DNA from: Silvibacterium bohemicum
GTDB lineage: Bacteria; Acidobacteriota; Terriglobia; Terriglobales; Acidobacteriaceae
DNA length: 64,000 nt
Direction of reading: 5' to 3'
NCBI RefSeq assembly: GCF_001006305.1
Contig: NZ_LBHJ01000020.1
Coordinates: forward strand, 124,001-188,000
Below, in pieces: positions 6,097 through 15,162 of the stretch; position 1 is the first letter of the stretch, and every line of letters begins with the position of its first letter. Below the pieces are notes generated by a model. The model made no database searches and was not told the DNA's origin. It worked only from the letters and a program-made list of their open reading frames with translations. A program made the position numbers and the translations under genes.

Positions 6097-8545
6097 CAAC
6101 ATCACGAAGGACTGGAATGAAGCCGCTTCATTCGCCGAACAGCTTAACCTGTACGGCTTCTGGGACGACCACTGCTTCCTGACTAAGACGGGAGATCTCG
6201 GCGCCGTCCTGAAGCTCGAAGGCATCGACTACGAGAGCCTCGACCATTCGGGACGCGACTACGCGGTCAAGCGGCTCGAAGCCGCTCTCCGCTCCCTCGA
6301 TGACAAGACCCGCCTCTATCAGGTCCTGTTCAAGCACAACCATCCGGAGATCGCGCACGCCACCTATGATGACCCACTCGTCCGCGCCGCGGTAGAACAA
6401 CGCGCGGCGTTTCTCAAGGAAAAGTCAGACCGGCTGTATTCGATCGAGATCTATTGGGTGGTCATGATCGACGGCAGCTACCGTAAAGCCGGTCTGCTGC
6501 ACGCGCTCGCACAGTTGCCGAAGGACCCGCGCTCATCGCTACGCGACCTTCGCGCCCTGTTCTCCGGCGACAAGACGCGGACCCTGCTCTACGAGCAGAT
6601 CGAGCGCGACCGCGTGCGCCTACAACAGAAAGTTCAAAGTTTGAGTGGGCAGCTTAACGATCTTACAAAGATCGAGCTGTCAGGGGCGGAGAAGACCTTC
6701 CGGTTCATCCGGCGTCTCGTAAACTTCCGCCCCTCCAAGATCGATGACGCTCCGCTTCGCGGCTCGCGCCATCTCGACCGGCAAGTCTGTGACTCCGAGT
6801 TAGAGGCGCACCGCGGGTTCCTCCGCGTGGACGATAACTTCGTCCGCGTCCTCACGCTGAAGGAGATGCCCGGCGAGACTCGCCCCCTGCTGCTGCAGGG
6901 GCTGCTCGACGTCCCGGCCAATTTCCATGTCGTGACCGAATGGCATCCGGTGGACAACGCGAAATCCCGCAAAGAGATCGCTTCCCGACGCCGCCATCAC
7001 CACAACTCGAAGACCAGCTTTGTCTCGAACCTTCAGGACCAGCAGAACACCAATCCGAAAGACCAGTTGGTCGATGACTCCAAAGAAGCCGCGGTCGCCG
7101 AGTTGGGCGGAGCCCTCACCTCGCTCGGTATGGAGGGCAAGAACTTCGGTGAGTTTACCTTCTCCGTTGTCGTTTATGACGAAGACCGTCTGAAGGTGGA
7201 ACATGCCGTCGCGGAGTTTCAGAAACTGTTCACGCAGCATGATGGACTGCTCTACGAAGAACGCTACAACCTCCTCAATGCCTTCTTCGCCACTGTCCCC
7301 GGCAACCGGCAGTTCAACCTCCGTAAGCAGTGGGCGCTTAACTCCAACTATGCCGACCTGTCCTTCCTCTTCTCGATCGATACGGGTTCAAAGTGGAACG
7401 CAGAGCTGAATAAAGAATATCTGGCAGTCCTCGAATCTACCCACGGCACCCCCTACTACCTGAACCTGCACTATGGTGATGTTCCCCATGCGCTGATCAC
7501 CGGGGCCACGGGCAGCGGCAAGTCCTTTCTCACCTCATTCCTGTTGCAGTCGGCGCAGAAGTATCAGCCCCTGACCATCATCTTCGATCTCGGTGCCAGC
7601 TACGAGATGCTGACGCGAACCTTCGGAGGGACCTATCTCAACGTCGGGTTGAAGACCCCAGGGTTCAGCATCAATCCGTTTTCGCTGGAACCGACGCACG
7701 AGAATCTCAACTTTCTTTATCTCTTCCTCCAGGTCCTGATCGAATCCGGAGGTCGCTATGAACTAACAACCGCCGATGAGAAGATGCTCTACGCTGCGCT
7801 GGAGCGCGTGTATAAACTCCCGCGCGAGATCAGGACGCTTACCAACTTCGCGTCCATCCTCGGACCTTTGGGCGAGCGTCTCCACCGCTGGACGCGTGCC
7901 GGCCAGTTCGGCTATCTGTTCGACAACGTAGAGGACACGCTCACCTTCTCGCGCTTCCAGACCTTCAACTTCAGCGGCTGGGACAAGTACCCCGATGTCC
8001 TCGAACCGATGTTGTTCTACGTGCTGCAACGTGCCTCATCAGAGATCGAGAAGCCAGAGAACGTCGGCATCTTCAAGCTCTTCGTCATCGATGAAGGCTG
8101 GATCTTCTTCAAGAAGCGCATCATCCGCGACTGGATCACGAGGGCCGAGAAGACATGGCGCAAGCTCAACGCGTCCATGATCCTCGCCACACAATCCATG
8201 ATGGAGCTCAAGGACTCCGGGTTGCTCGAACTCGTGAACGAGTCCTGCCCCACCCGGATCTTCCTCGCCAATCCCGGCATCGACCGCAAGCTCTATGCCG
8301 AGACCTTCCAGTTGAAGGACACCGAACTGGAGCTGCTGGAGTCGCTGGTCCCCAAGCGTGACCTGCTCTTCAAGCAGCCACAGTATGCCAAGAAGCTCCG
8401 CCTCGCTGTCGATCCCCTCAGCTACTGGACCGCGACAAATACGCCTCGCGACAACATCCGCAAACAGGATTACTTCGCCCGCTTTGGGCCGGAGCAGGGC
8501 TTGCTCCGGCTCGTCCAGGACTTTCCCAACCCACTCAACCAATAA
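6083..8545 (+). CDS. virB4: VirB4/TrbE-family conjugation ATPase
   Basis: 820 residues from GTG 6083, preceded by AGGGGG. The N-terminal half is the VirB4/CagE domain. The C-terminal half is a RecA-like ATPase with Walker A GATGSGKS near residue 475 and Walker B LFVIDEGWIFF near 668, followed by ILATQSMMEL, the conserved glutamine motif. It powers pilus biogenesis and substrate transfer at the cytoplasmic face of the inner membrane. Length is normal for VirB4. It overlaps virB3 and lies 8 bp before the VirB9 gene. Confidence 0.97.
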   Translation: MLRISNITKDWNEAASFAEQLNLYGFWDDHCFLTKTGDLGAVLKLEGIDYESLDHSGRDYAVKRLEAALRSLDDKTRLYQVLFKHNHPEIAHATYDDPLVRAAVEQRAAFLKEKSDRLYSIEIYWVVMIDGSYRKAGLLHALAQLPKDPRSSLRDLRALFSGDKTRTLLYEQIERDRVRLQQKVQSLSGQLNDLTKIELSGAEKTFRFIRRLVNFRPSKIDDAPLRGSRHLDRQVCDSELEAHRGFLRVDDNFVRVLTLKEMPGETRPLLLQGLLDVPANFHVVTEWHPVDNAKSRKEIASRRRHHHNSKTSFVSNLQDQQNTNPKDQLVDDSKEAAVAELGGALTSLGMEGKNFGEFTFSVVVYDEDRLKVEHAVAEFQKLFTQHDGLLYEERYNLLNAFFATVPGNRQFNLRKQWALNSNYADLSFLFSIDTGSKWNAELNKEYLAVLESTHGTPYYLNLHYGDVPHALITGATGSGKSFLTSFLLQSAQKYQPLTIIFDLGASYEMLTRTFGGTYLNVGLKTPGFSINPFSLEPTHENLNFLYLFLQVLIESGGRYELTTADEKMLYAALERVYKLPREIRTLTNFASILGPLGERLHRWTRAGQFGYLFDNVEDTLTFSRFQTFNFSGWDKYPDVLEPMLFYVLQRASSEIEKPENVGIFKLFVIDEGWIFFKKRIIRDWITRAEKTWRKLNASMILATQSMMELKDSGLLELVNESCPTRIFLANPGIDRKLYAETFQLKDTELELLESLVPKRDLLFKQPQYAKKLRLAVDPLSYWTATNTPRDNIRKQDYFARFGPEQGLLRLVQDFPNPLNQ

Positions 8546-8553
8546 GGAGACTT

Positions 8554-9309
8554 ATGCACCGCTCGCCTATCTTCCCGCTCCTCCTCGGCCTTGCTGCCAC
8601 CGTCGCGCACGGCCAGCAAACTACCGCCCGCATCGTCAAATACCACGCCAACGACATCGTGAATGTTCGCGGAAAGATGAGCTACACCACGCTCATTCAG
8701 CTTCCGCCAACAGAGAAGATCCTGGACGCTGCAACCGGCGACAAAGACTTCTGGATCGTCGATACGGTCGGGAATTACTGCTTCGTCCATCCGGCCAAAG
8801 CAGGCATCCATTCCAGCCTCGACCTGATTACCGACAAGGGCAGCGTTTACTCCTTCACCCTCGATGAAGCTGGACCTTCCGATCCCGACCTGAAGGTCGT
8901 CATCGAGCCGTCCGACCCGGCCTTGCTTACTGCATCGAACGGCGCCAGCAAGCTGGTCTCTGCTTCGGAGGTCATGGCTGCGCAGGAACAAGTGCGGCTG
9001 GCCCAGACTCATGCCGCAACCGCCGCAGAACAATTCCGCGCCGACTATCCCGTCAAGGCGCTGAAGTTCGATTACACCTACCGCAACCAAAGCCCCTTCA
9101 ATGTCTCGGCGATCTATCACGACGACAAGTTCACCTACATCAAGTCGTCAGCCTCTGAGAAGTTCTCGATCTACGAGCTGAAAGACAAGAAGCCCGACCT
9201 GATCACGTTCCAGCTTCTGGACGGCACCTATGTCATCCCCACTGTGGTCGATCACGGCTACCTCCAGATCGGCAAACACAAGCTCAGCTTCGACCGGACC
9301 GGCAAATAG
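8554..9309 (+). CDS. virB9: VirB9/TrbG-like outer-membrane-complex protein
   Basis: 251 residues with signal peptide (SPIFPLLLGLAATVAHGQQ). Two regions match VirB9. The first is YTTLIQLPPTEKI with GDKDFWIVD and NYCFVHPAK. The second is the C-terminal beta domain with FNVSAIYHDDKFTYIKS and YVIPTVVDHGYLQIG. VirB9 with VirB10 and a VirB7-type lipoprotein builds the core channel across the periplasm. An AAGGAG site precedes the start. The gene sits between virB4 and virB10 as in other VirB operons. Confidence 0.9.
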   Translation: MHRSPIFPLLLGLAATVAHGQQTTARIVKYHANDIVNVRGKMSYTTLIQLPPTEKILDAATGDKDFWIVDTVGNYCFVHPAKAGIHSSLDLITDKGSVYSFTLDEAGPSDPDLKVVIEPSDPALLTASNGASKLVSASEVMAAQEQVRLAQTHAATAAEQFRADYPVKALKFDYTYRNQSPFNVSAIYHDDKFTYIKSSASEKFSIYELKDKKPDLITFQLLDGTYVIPTVVDHGYLQIGKHKLSFDRTGK

Positions 9310-9317
9310 GAGGCAAC

Positions 9318-10583
9318 GTGCCAGAGGAAAAACAGATCCCCGAAGTATCCGAGGTGCAGGCTGCTGCACCTCAAACGCAGCCCCCTCCGGCCCTGCGCGA
9401 CAAGCGCGTCCTGCCGGAGGGTGTTGTCCCCAAACAGGCGCAGGGTTACGTCGTTGCAGGACTCGCTATGCTCATTCTGCTCGCCGTGATGTTCTCGAAG
9501 AATCACGCGAAGACCACGCCTGCTGCTCTTCCGAACGCGACGCCATTCTCGAGCGATGCGAACGCGCGGAAAATCGCAGAGTTGGAACAGAACCTGACTG
9601 CGGAGCAACGACAAAGCCAGCAGCAGGCACAACAACAGAAAACGTCTCCTGCCGGCACGACTGCAGGAACCCAGGCTCCCACGCAGGCCGGTGGCCCGGC
9701 GTCTCCTGCTGCGCAGTCGGTAACGCCCGCTGCCACGGAACCGCCCCGCGATCCCATCGCTGATGCGGAGAAGGCAATGGCGTTCAAAGCCCGCTTCGCG
9801 TCGAACCTCGTCTCCGCCGACGCTGGCGCTTCGCGGCCATCGGCGTCTCCCGCGGGCTCCGCTGACGCGATCGCCCGTCCGGAGTCCGACTCGGTCACGT
9901 CTGCTCCTCGTTCTGCGACCTCGGCGTCGCAGGCTTCTGCTTCGCAGACCGCCGCGAATAAGCGTGCGCCAGAGGTAAGCCTTAACTCAGCACATGGCCA
10001 GCCTTTTGCGATCTTCGAGGGCACCACAATCGACACCGTTCTGGTGGACCGTCTCGATGGAGAGTTCGCCGGGGACTTCAAGGTCATGGTCACCAACCCT
10101 GTCTATAGCGAAGACCGTCAGCATGTGCTCATCCCCGAGGGAACCTTCATTCTCGGCAAAACCCAGAAGGTATCGAGCTTCGGCCAAAAGCACCTGGCTC
10201 TCACCTTCCACCGGATGCTCATGCCGGACAAATACAACGTAGACCTCGACCAGTTCACAGGTCTCGATCAGGCAGGTGAGACCGGCGTCAAAGGCAAGGT
10301 CAACAACCACTATCTCGAAATCTTCGGGACATCCATTGCTCTCGGCGTCATCGCTGGCGCTGCTGAGGCCACGACCAACAGCGGCTACAACGAAAGCGGC
10401 TCGGATGCTTACCGTCAGGGCATCGCATCCAGCCTTTCGCAGTCGAGCGCGAACGTGCTCGACCGCTTCATCAACGTCCTGCCCACGCACACGATCTTCG
10501 AGGGGCACCGTATCAAGGTCTACATCACCCAGGACATGCTGCTGCCCGCTTACGAAAACCACGACATGCCGGCGGTGTTCTGA
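9318..10583 (+). CDS. virB10: VirB10/TrbI-like channel scaffold protein
   Basis: 421 residues from GTG 9318 after AGGAGG. It has a short cytoplasmic N-terminus and one membrane segment (VVAGLAMLILLAVMFSK, near residue 50). A long Ala/Gln/Pro/Ser-rich periplasmic linker runs from about 75 to 215. The C-terminal TrbI/VirB10 domain includes VLIPEGTFILGKTQKV and the region before RIKVYITQDM. It spans from inner to outer membrane and gates the channel. Its stop codon overlaps the next start by one base. Confidence 0.93.
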   Translation: MPEEKQIPEVSEVQAAAPQTQPPPALRDKRVLPEGVVPKQAQGYVVAGLAMLILLAVMFSKNHAKTTPAALPNATPFSSDANARKIAELEQNLTAEQRQSQQQAQQQKTSPAGTTAGTQAPTQAGGPASPAAQSVTPAATEPPRDPIADAEKAMAFKARFASNLVSADAGASRPSASPAGSADAIARPESDSVTSAPRSATSASQASASQTAANKRAPEVSLNSAHGQPFAIFEGTTIDTVLVDRLDGEFAGDFKVMVTNPVYSEDRQHVLIPEGTFILGKTQKVSSFGQKHLALTFHRMLMPDKYNVDLDQFTGLDQAGETGVKGKVNNHYLEIFGTSIALGVIAGAAEATTNSGYNESGSDAYRQGIASSLSQSSANVLDRFINVLPTHTIFEGHRIKVYITQDMLLPAYENHDMPAVF

Positions 10584-10735
10584 TGCGTGCCGCTCTCATC
10601 CTTTGTCTCGGCTCCGTGCTCGTGGTTGGCTGCGCCTCCCCCTCGCAGCCGCCGAAGCCCTCTCCCTATCGGTACAGAACGCCCGAACGCGTTTCCACGC
10701 GTTCTCCGTTCCGTCCCGTATCCATCCACCTGTAA
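10583..10735 (+). CDS. Small lipoprotein, VirB7 candidate
   Basis: 50 residues beginning MRAALILCLGSVLVVGCASP. The lipobox VVGC would leave a short mature lipoprotein rich in Pro, Arg and Ser. The ATG overlaps the virB10 stop (TGATG), which indicates translational coupling. Size, lipobox and position match VirB7-type lipoproteins that anchor VirB9 in the outer membrane. TrbK-type entry-exclusion lipoproteins look similar, so that alternative stays open. Confidence 0.7.
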   Translation: MRAALILCLGSVLVVGCASPSQPPKPSPYRYRTPERVSTRSPFRPVSIHL

Positions 10736-10753
10736 CTCCACGGAGGTTTCACC

Positions 10754-11665
10754 ATGAAAGCAATAAGAACTCTTCTCCCCGTCTTCAGCCTGTTCGCTAC
10801 GCTCGCGCTCGCGCCTGCGGCGCACGCGCAGTTCGGCTCAGGCATCGTCTACGACCCAACCCAGAGCGCCCACGCGGTTCAGGAGATTCAGCAGGGCGAG
10901 CAGCAACTTCAGAAGTGGGCGACCGAACTCAACAACTGGCAGCAACACCTCCTCAAGGAAGCCCAGATATTTACCACCGCGGAACAGACGCGGACGCAGA
11001 TCGTGACCATGTACAACCTTGCCTACCAGATGGCCACGATGCCCCAAAACCTTGAGGCGCGCTACAAGGCAGACTGGTCGCGATGGGAGAGCCTCGCGGC
11101 TCCGCCAAACTCCTACGGCAATACGTCTCCCCTGGTAAATGCTCTCAACTTCGGCGGATTGCCACAGGCACAGCAGGGATACAACAGCGCCTACGTGCAG
11201 CCTCAGAGCTACCCCTCGGGCAGCTACTCGTCGCTCGATGCAAGGACGCAAGCCACGGTCGCGAATCAGTACGCGACGTCCGAGTTTGCGCAGAGTACGA
11301 CCACCAGCACGCTCTCAACCCTCGGCACGATCCGCGCCGATGCCCAGGCATTCGCCACCAAACTCGCCAACCTCGAATCGGACACGTTCTCCAACGATCC
11401 CAGCCAGCAGACCCAAAATGCCCTGCTCGGCAAGATCAACTCTGCCACGCTGCTCCAGATCCACTCCCAGCAGGACACCAACCAGCTCCTCATGGCTTCG
11501 ATCCAGCAGCAGCTTCTCGCCCAGAAGCAGCAGATTGATGCGCAGAACCGCGCCATCAACGACGCCATTTACTTCCAGCAGAACTTCTCCAACACCATGC
11601 AGAACGTGAGCAATGGCGTGAGCACGTCACTGCACGCGATCTCACTCAGCACCACAGCACAGTAA
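10754..11665 (+). CDS. VirB5/TrbJ-like secretion protein
   Basis: 303 residues with a signal peptide ending ALAPAAHAQFG. The mature protein is almost entirely helical and Gln/Ala/Asn-rich (VQEIQQGEQQLQKWATELNNWQQH), with coiled-coil character at both ends. This is the pattern of TrbJ/VirB5 minor pilus proteins that sit at the pilus tip and contact recipients. The start follows GGAGGTTTCACC. Position between the lipoprotein and virB6 supports the call. Sequence similarity to VirB5 is low, as usual in this family. Confidence 0.8.
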   Translation: MKAIRTLLPVFSLFATLALAPAAHAQFGSGIVYDPTQSAHAVQEIQQGEQQLQKWATELNNWQQHLLKEAQIFTTAEQTRTQIVTMYNLAYQMATMPQNLEARYKADWSRWESLAAPPNSYGNTSPLVNALNFGGLPQAQQGYNSAYVQPQSYPSGSYSSLDARTQATVANQYATSEFAQSTTTSTLSTLGTIRADAQAFATKLANLESDTFSNDPSQQTQNALLGKINSATLLQIHSQQDTNQLLMASIQQQLLAQKQQIDAQNRAINDAIYFQQNFSNTMQNVSNGVSTSLHAISLSTTAQ

Positions 11666-11679
11666 GCCGGAGGTCGTTC

Positions 11680-12501
11680 ATGCAGGATAATCCGTTTACC
11701 TTTCTCGGCCAGGCCATCAGCCAGCTTCTGTCCTCGAACAGCGGGGCATTGCAGGCAGCGGGACTCGATATGTTCCGCGGCCTGGCCGTGATTCTTATCG
11801 TCTGGTTTGGGATCAAATCCGCCCTGTCCGCGTCGCAGGGACAGGGCGGATTCCACTTCGGCAAGTTTGCCGACCTGATCCTGTTGATCTCGTTTGGCCT
11901 TGGAATGCTGACTTACTACTCGACACCGATTCCAGGTGTTGGGTACAGCTTCAGCGACCTCGTCACCAAAGAGGCTCTCAGCATCTCCGGCCAGATCGAG
12001 TCCGATACCACGCAACAGATCGCTACCACGGTCACCACCGCCGAGCAGCAACTCGGTGCGCCTCCGGGCAACTTCAACATCCTCGAAGACCTCGTGTATC
12101 TGATCCTCGCGCTCCTTCTGGCCGCAATGGAGGCCGTGTCCTTCGCTGTGATCGCATACGGCTACGTTGCCGCCGCCGTATGCGTGCTGATCGGCCCGGT
12201 CTTCATCCCGTGGTTTGTGGTGCCGAAGATGGACTGGCTCTTCTGGGGATGGTTCAAGGCATTCATCGGCTTCAGCTTCTACCAGGTCATTGCCTCGGCC
12301 TTCATCTTCGTCTTCTCGAAGGTGCTGACCTCGATGTTCCAGGTCATTGGCACCCTCAGCCTCTCAAACGCCCTGATGAATCTTCCTGCGCTCTTCATCA
12401 CCCTGATGGTCTGCATCTACGGCCTCGTCAAGATCCCCGAGTTGACTGGCGCCATTCTTAGCGGGCGCAGCGGAACCTGGGTCAACCCGATGGGACGGTA
12501 A
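11680..12501 (+). CDS. virB6: VirB6/TrbL-like polytopic membrane protein
   Basis: 273 residues with about five to six hydrophobic segments: AVILIVWFGIKSAL, ADLILLISFGLGML, LVYLILALLLAAMEAVSFAV, a long AAVCVLIGPVFIPWFVV, VIASAFIFVFSKVL, and a last one at LFITLMVCIYGLV. The amphipathic Trp-rich stretch MDWLFWGWFKAFIGF is typical of VirB6/TrbL. The protein forms part of the inner-membrane channel through which DNA passes. It starts 14 bp after the VirB5-like gene and is followed 2 bp later by virB8. Confidence 0.87.
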   Translation: MQDNPFTFLGQAISQLLSSNSGALQAAGLDMFRGLAVILIVWFGIKSALSASQGQGGFHFGKFADLILLISFGLGMLTYYSTPIPGVGYSFSDLVTKEALSISGQIESDTTQQIATTVTTAEQQLGAPPGNFNILEDLVYLILALLLAAMEAVSFAVIAYGYVAAAVCVLIGPVFIPWFVVPKMDWLFWGWFKAFIGFSFYQVIASAFIFVFSKVLTSMFQVIGTLSLSNALMNLPALFITLMVCIYGLVKIPELTGAILSGRSGTWVNPMGR

Positions 12502-12503
12502 TC

Positions 12504-13187
12504 ATGACAGCTACAAACTACGCGATTCGAACCACAGATGCCGGGCACCGATTTCTGGAGCTGTACGCCGAGCCAGTTGTCACCAACACCTACCTCAAGG
12601 TCGCGCTGCTCGTGCTCTCGGTCGTCACGCTCGCTTCGCTCACGCTCCTCTATCGCGCCGAGACCGCTGCCTTGCGGCTGAAGCCGCTCGTCATCGCGGT
12701 CTCGGAGGCGGGACGTGGACAGGTGTCGAGCTATGCCGACTTCTCAAAGGTCCCCGTTGATCGGGTGAGCAAGTATTACCTCGCCCATTGGGCGGAGCTT
12801 TACTACGGTCGCAATCACGCGACGTTGCAGCGTGACTTCCGTGAGTCGATGGACCTGTTCTCCGATGACTTGCAGGGCGCTACGCTTCTGCGCGTCACCA
12901 GGGCAAAGACGCTGGAGACCTTCCTTCTCGACCCGAGCGCCCCGAACGTCGATGTCGAGATTAAGACCGTGGTCCTTGAGGACCTCCGACAGGCTCCCTA
13001 CCGCGCTCATATCGAGTTCGAAAAAGTCTTCCGTTCGCCCGGCGATCAGGACGAACAACGCCGCGAACGCTGGACGGCGAACGTCGTGTACGGATTCCGC
13101 GACGAGGTCCCAAACAAGATGCTACTCACCAATCCTCTCGGTCTGGTCATCAGCTACGTCCATGAGGATCAGGCATTCGGGAGCTAA
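12504..13187 (+). CDS. virB8: VirB8/TrbF-like inner membrane protein
   Basis: 227 residues. A short cytoplasmic start (FLELYAEPVVTNTYLK) is followed by one membrane segment (VALLVLSVVTLASLTLLY, about 35-52) and a periplasmic NTF2-like domain. The domain includes YLAHWAELYYGRNHAT and ERWTANVVYGFRDEVP, ending NPLGLVISYVHEDQAF. This matches the VirB8/TrbF architecture; the protein nucleates assembly of the secretion channel. It begins 2 bp after virB6. Confidence 0.88.
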   Translation: MTATNYAIRTTDAGHRFLELYAEPVVTNTYLKVALLVLSVVTLASLTLLYRAETAALRLKPLVIAVSEAGRGQVSSYADFSKVPVDRVSKYYLAHWAELYYGRNHATLQRDFRESMDLFSDDLQGATLLRVTRAKTLETFLLDPSAPNVDVEIKTVVLEDLRQAPYRAHIEFEKVFRSPGDQDEQRRERWTANVVYGFRDEVPNKMLLTNPLGLVISYVHEDQAFGS

Positions 13188-13192
13188 CGACC

Positions 13193-13585
13193 ATGCGACC
13201 GAAGAAGTCCATTCTCCTCTACTGCGCCGACCAGGAACTGCTCTCGACGATCTTGTTTGCATTGCAACTACACCCCTATCGCGTGGTCGCAGTCCGCGAC
13301 AGCGTAGAAGCTTCGCGCCTGGCCACGGACAGAGAGGCAGCCTTCGTCTGTGGCGTTCTCATCCACGCGCAACAGGCCGATCCTGCCGGCAGGATCATTC
13401 ATCGCTTACTGGAGTGCGGGTCGCAGATACCGGTTCTGCTGGTAGACCGCGCTGGTGACCTCGCACCCGTCCGTTATGCCGACATGGTCCTCTATGGCCG
13501 CAACACCACGATGGCCCACATTCTCGCGGGAATCCAGGTTCTCAGCCAGCACAGGCCCGGACCGAAGCCGAGGAGGGCCGCATGA
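13193..13585 (+). CDS. Degenerate response-regulator receiver-like protein
   Basis: 130 residues, single domain. The start KSILLYCADQELLSTILFALQLHPYRV resembles the first strand and helix of CheY-like receivers (paired acids after strand 1, then a helix). The third strand, which normally carries the phosphorylated Asp, reads AAFVCGVLIHAQ without it. A later strand is QIPVLLVDRAGD. It is therefore probably a non-phosphorylated pseudo-receiver used for protein contacts. It starts 5 bp after virB8, so it belongs to the secretion operon, which is unusual for such operons. Confidence 0.55.
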   Translation: MRPKKSILLYCADQELLSTILFALQLHPYRVVAVRDSVEASRLATDREAAFVCGVLIHAQQADPAGRIIHRLLECGSQIPVLLVDRAGDLAPVRYADMVLYGRNTTMAHILAGIQVLSQHRPGPKPRRAA

Positions 13586-13617
13586 GACAGCTCATAGGCA
13601 TTCAGTCGCTCTCCGGT

Positions 13618-13829
13618 CTTTTGCCCGATTCATCCTCGGACACCCGTTCGGTGCTTATCCCGCGCCCTTCGGCACGGCGCGTCTCTGCTTTTACGGCCTT
13701 CAAAAAATCTTTTTGCGACCAACGCAAAAACATTTTCCGAACCTTCCGGAAAAGACGCCGCTTGGCCTTGGGAGCAGGGCACCTTCACGTCGCTCCGCGC
13801 AGGGGTGACCCGAGCACGCTTCGGGCAAA
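13618..13829 (+). repeat. Palindromic leader element, copy B (before ssb-like gene)
   Basis: Bounded by TTTTGCCC (from 13619) and GGGCAAA (13823-13829). It contains a perfect 8-bp hairpin TTTTTGCG/CGCAAAAA (13710-13730) and a 7-bp hairpin TTTTCCG/CGGAAAA (13733-13753). A third stem starts CTTGGGAG and closes with CCCGAG near 13813. It is strongly similar to copy C in its outer parts (GCACGGCGCGTCTCTGCTTT), while the hairpin arms differ and stay paired. It ends 23 bp before the ssb-like gene. A structured leader or single-strand DNA promoter is proposed. Confidence 0.75.
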
Positions 13830-13851
13830 CCCAATACCGGAGAAGACAGGA

Positions 13852-14247
13852 ATGAATACCGTATCTCTCACAGGCGTCATCGCAAGCACTCCCACCACCG
13901 CAACCGCCGGCAACGACCTGACCTATACCAGTTTTCGGCTTCGCGTCCATGCAGCTTATCTGGGCGACAGAGACGATGCTTACACCTACGTCGATGAGCA
14001 CACCATCATCTGCGTGGGACAACTGACAGATATGCTCCGCATCCTTCCGCGCGACGAGGAGATCAACGTCGGAGGCGAGTTGCGGACACGCATTCATGTC
14101 TACCGCGTCGGCGAGCCAATCAACATCAATCTCGCCTATCCCTTTTCCGAAGTGGTTGCGGATTCGATCACATGGCGCGACCTCACCTTCAAGAGGACGG
14201 CAGGAGAAGACACCCTGATTGCTCTCTACAGACCAGAACGGCAATAG
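13852..14247 (+). CDS. SSB-like OB-fold protein
   Basis: 131 residues from ATG 13852, chosen because GGAGAAGACAGG lies just upstream and the longer reading frame runs through palindromic element B. The start MNTVSLTGVIASTPTT with TYTSFRLRVHAAY, then HTIICVGQLTDML and NVGGELRTRIHVY, follows the strand pattern of single-stranded DNA-binding proteins. It lacks an acidic tail. It probably coats or protects incoming single-stranded element DNA. A terminator hairpin follows 10 bp after the stop. Confidence 0.75.
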   Translation: MNTVSLTGVIASTPTTATAGNDLTYTSFRLRVHAAYLGDRDDAYTYVDEHTIICVGQLTDMLRILPRDEEINVGGELRTRIHVYRVGEPININLAYPFSEVVADSITWRDLTFKRTAGEDTLIALYRPERQ

Positions 14248-14256
14248 GCCGGTTTC

Positions 14257-14288
14257 GCGGAGAGGCTGCTTGTTCGCAGCCACTCCGC
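14257..14288 (+). terminator. Intrinsic terminator after ssb-like gene
   Basis: GCGGAG-A-GGCTGC pairs with GCAGCC-A-CTCCGC (12 pairs around one A-A mismatch) with a six-base loop, followed by TTTCTTC. The left arm GCGGAGAGGCT is also found in the terminator at 20874, so the two ssb-like units share their 3' signal. Confidence 0.75.
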
Positions 14289-14319
14289 TTTCTTCATCAG
14301 CAGTTTCAAGAGGACATTC

Positions 14320-15162
14320 GTGAGTGAGTTGGTCTACATCGGCGGAGTATCTGGCGGCATTGACTCGCAGGCCGCTGCGCGGTTCATGCTGAACCGCTAC
14401 GGCTCCGCTCGCGTCGTCCTCGTGAACTCGGACGCAGGCGGAAACGAACATCCGCTAACTATCGAACACATCGACTGGTACTCGCAGCATGTGTGCCCGG
14501 TCATGAGAATCAACGCGAAGGTCGGCGACTTCCGCAGCGACGAGTGGTGTGAGACGAAAGGCATCGATCCAGAGTCAGAGCTTACGTTTCCCGAACTCGC
14601 CAGGATCAAAGGCCGCTTTCCGTCCCGCAAGGCGCAGTTCTGCACGGAAGCACTGAAACTCGCACCCATCCGGCGATGGATCGAGGAGCACTATCCGGAC
14701 GGGAACTACGCGCGCTTCACTGGCGTTCGCCGCGATGAATCCCCGTCCCGCTCTCAGCGCGAATGGCAGGAGTGGGACGACTACTACGATTGCGAGTTGT
14801 ACAACCCCGTCTTCGACTGGACCAAACAGATGTGCTTCGACTACGTGAAGCACCACGGAGAGCAGATCAATCCGCTCTACACGCTCGGCTTCTCGCGTGT
14901 CGGCTGTGCCCCATGTATCAACTCCGGTAAAGACGACGTCCTCAATTGGGCGACGCGCTTCCCCGAAATGATTGACAAGGTCCGTGCCTGGGAACGGCAG
15001 GTAGGACGCACGTTCTTCGCACCGTGCGTCCCAGGCATGGAGATCAACTGGATCGACGAGGTCGTTGCGTGGGCAAAGACCGATCGAGGAGGCCGGCAGA
15101 ACAATCTCTTCCGCATCCTGCCGCCACCTTCCTGTGAATCGAGGTTTGGTCTATGCGAGTGA
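14320..15162 (+). CDS. PAPS-reductase-like PP-loop (adenine nucleotide alpha hydrolase) protein
   Basis: 280 residues from GTG 14320. The PP-loop motif SGGIDS is at residues 11-16, which binds and cleaves ATP. Further conserved features are FCTEALKLAPIRRW, the RRDES element near 147 and a C-terminal cysteine pair CAPC near 197, all typical of phage and mobile-element members of the PAPS reductase/DndC group. The true substrate is unknown; activation of a thiol or base for DNA modification fits better than sulfate assimilation, as no cys genes are nearby. It heads a block of four overlapping genes ending with a DNA methyltransferase. Confidence 0.8.
   Translation: MSELVYIGGVSGGIDSQAAARFMLNRYGSARVVLVNSDAGGNEHPLTIEHIDWYSQHVCPVMRINAKVGDFRSDEWCETKGIDPESELTFPELARIKGRFPSRKAQFCTEALKLAPIRRWIEEHYPDGNYARFTGVRRDESPSRSQREWQEWDDYYDCELYNPVFDWTKQMCFDYVKHHGEQINPLYTLGFSRVGCAPCINSGKDDVLNWATRFPEMIDKVRAWERQVGRTFFAPCVPGMEINWIDEVVAWAKTDRGGRQNNLFRILPPPSCESRFGLCE

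Noticed and set aside
13582-13851. Extended N-terminus for the SSB-like protein from ATG 13582
   Set aside because: The extension is the translation of palindromic element B; a good ribosome-binding site precedes ATG 13852 instead.
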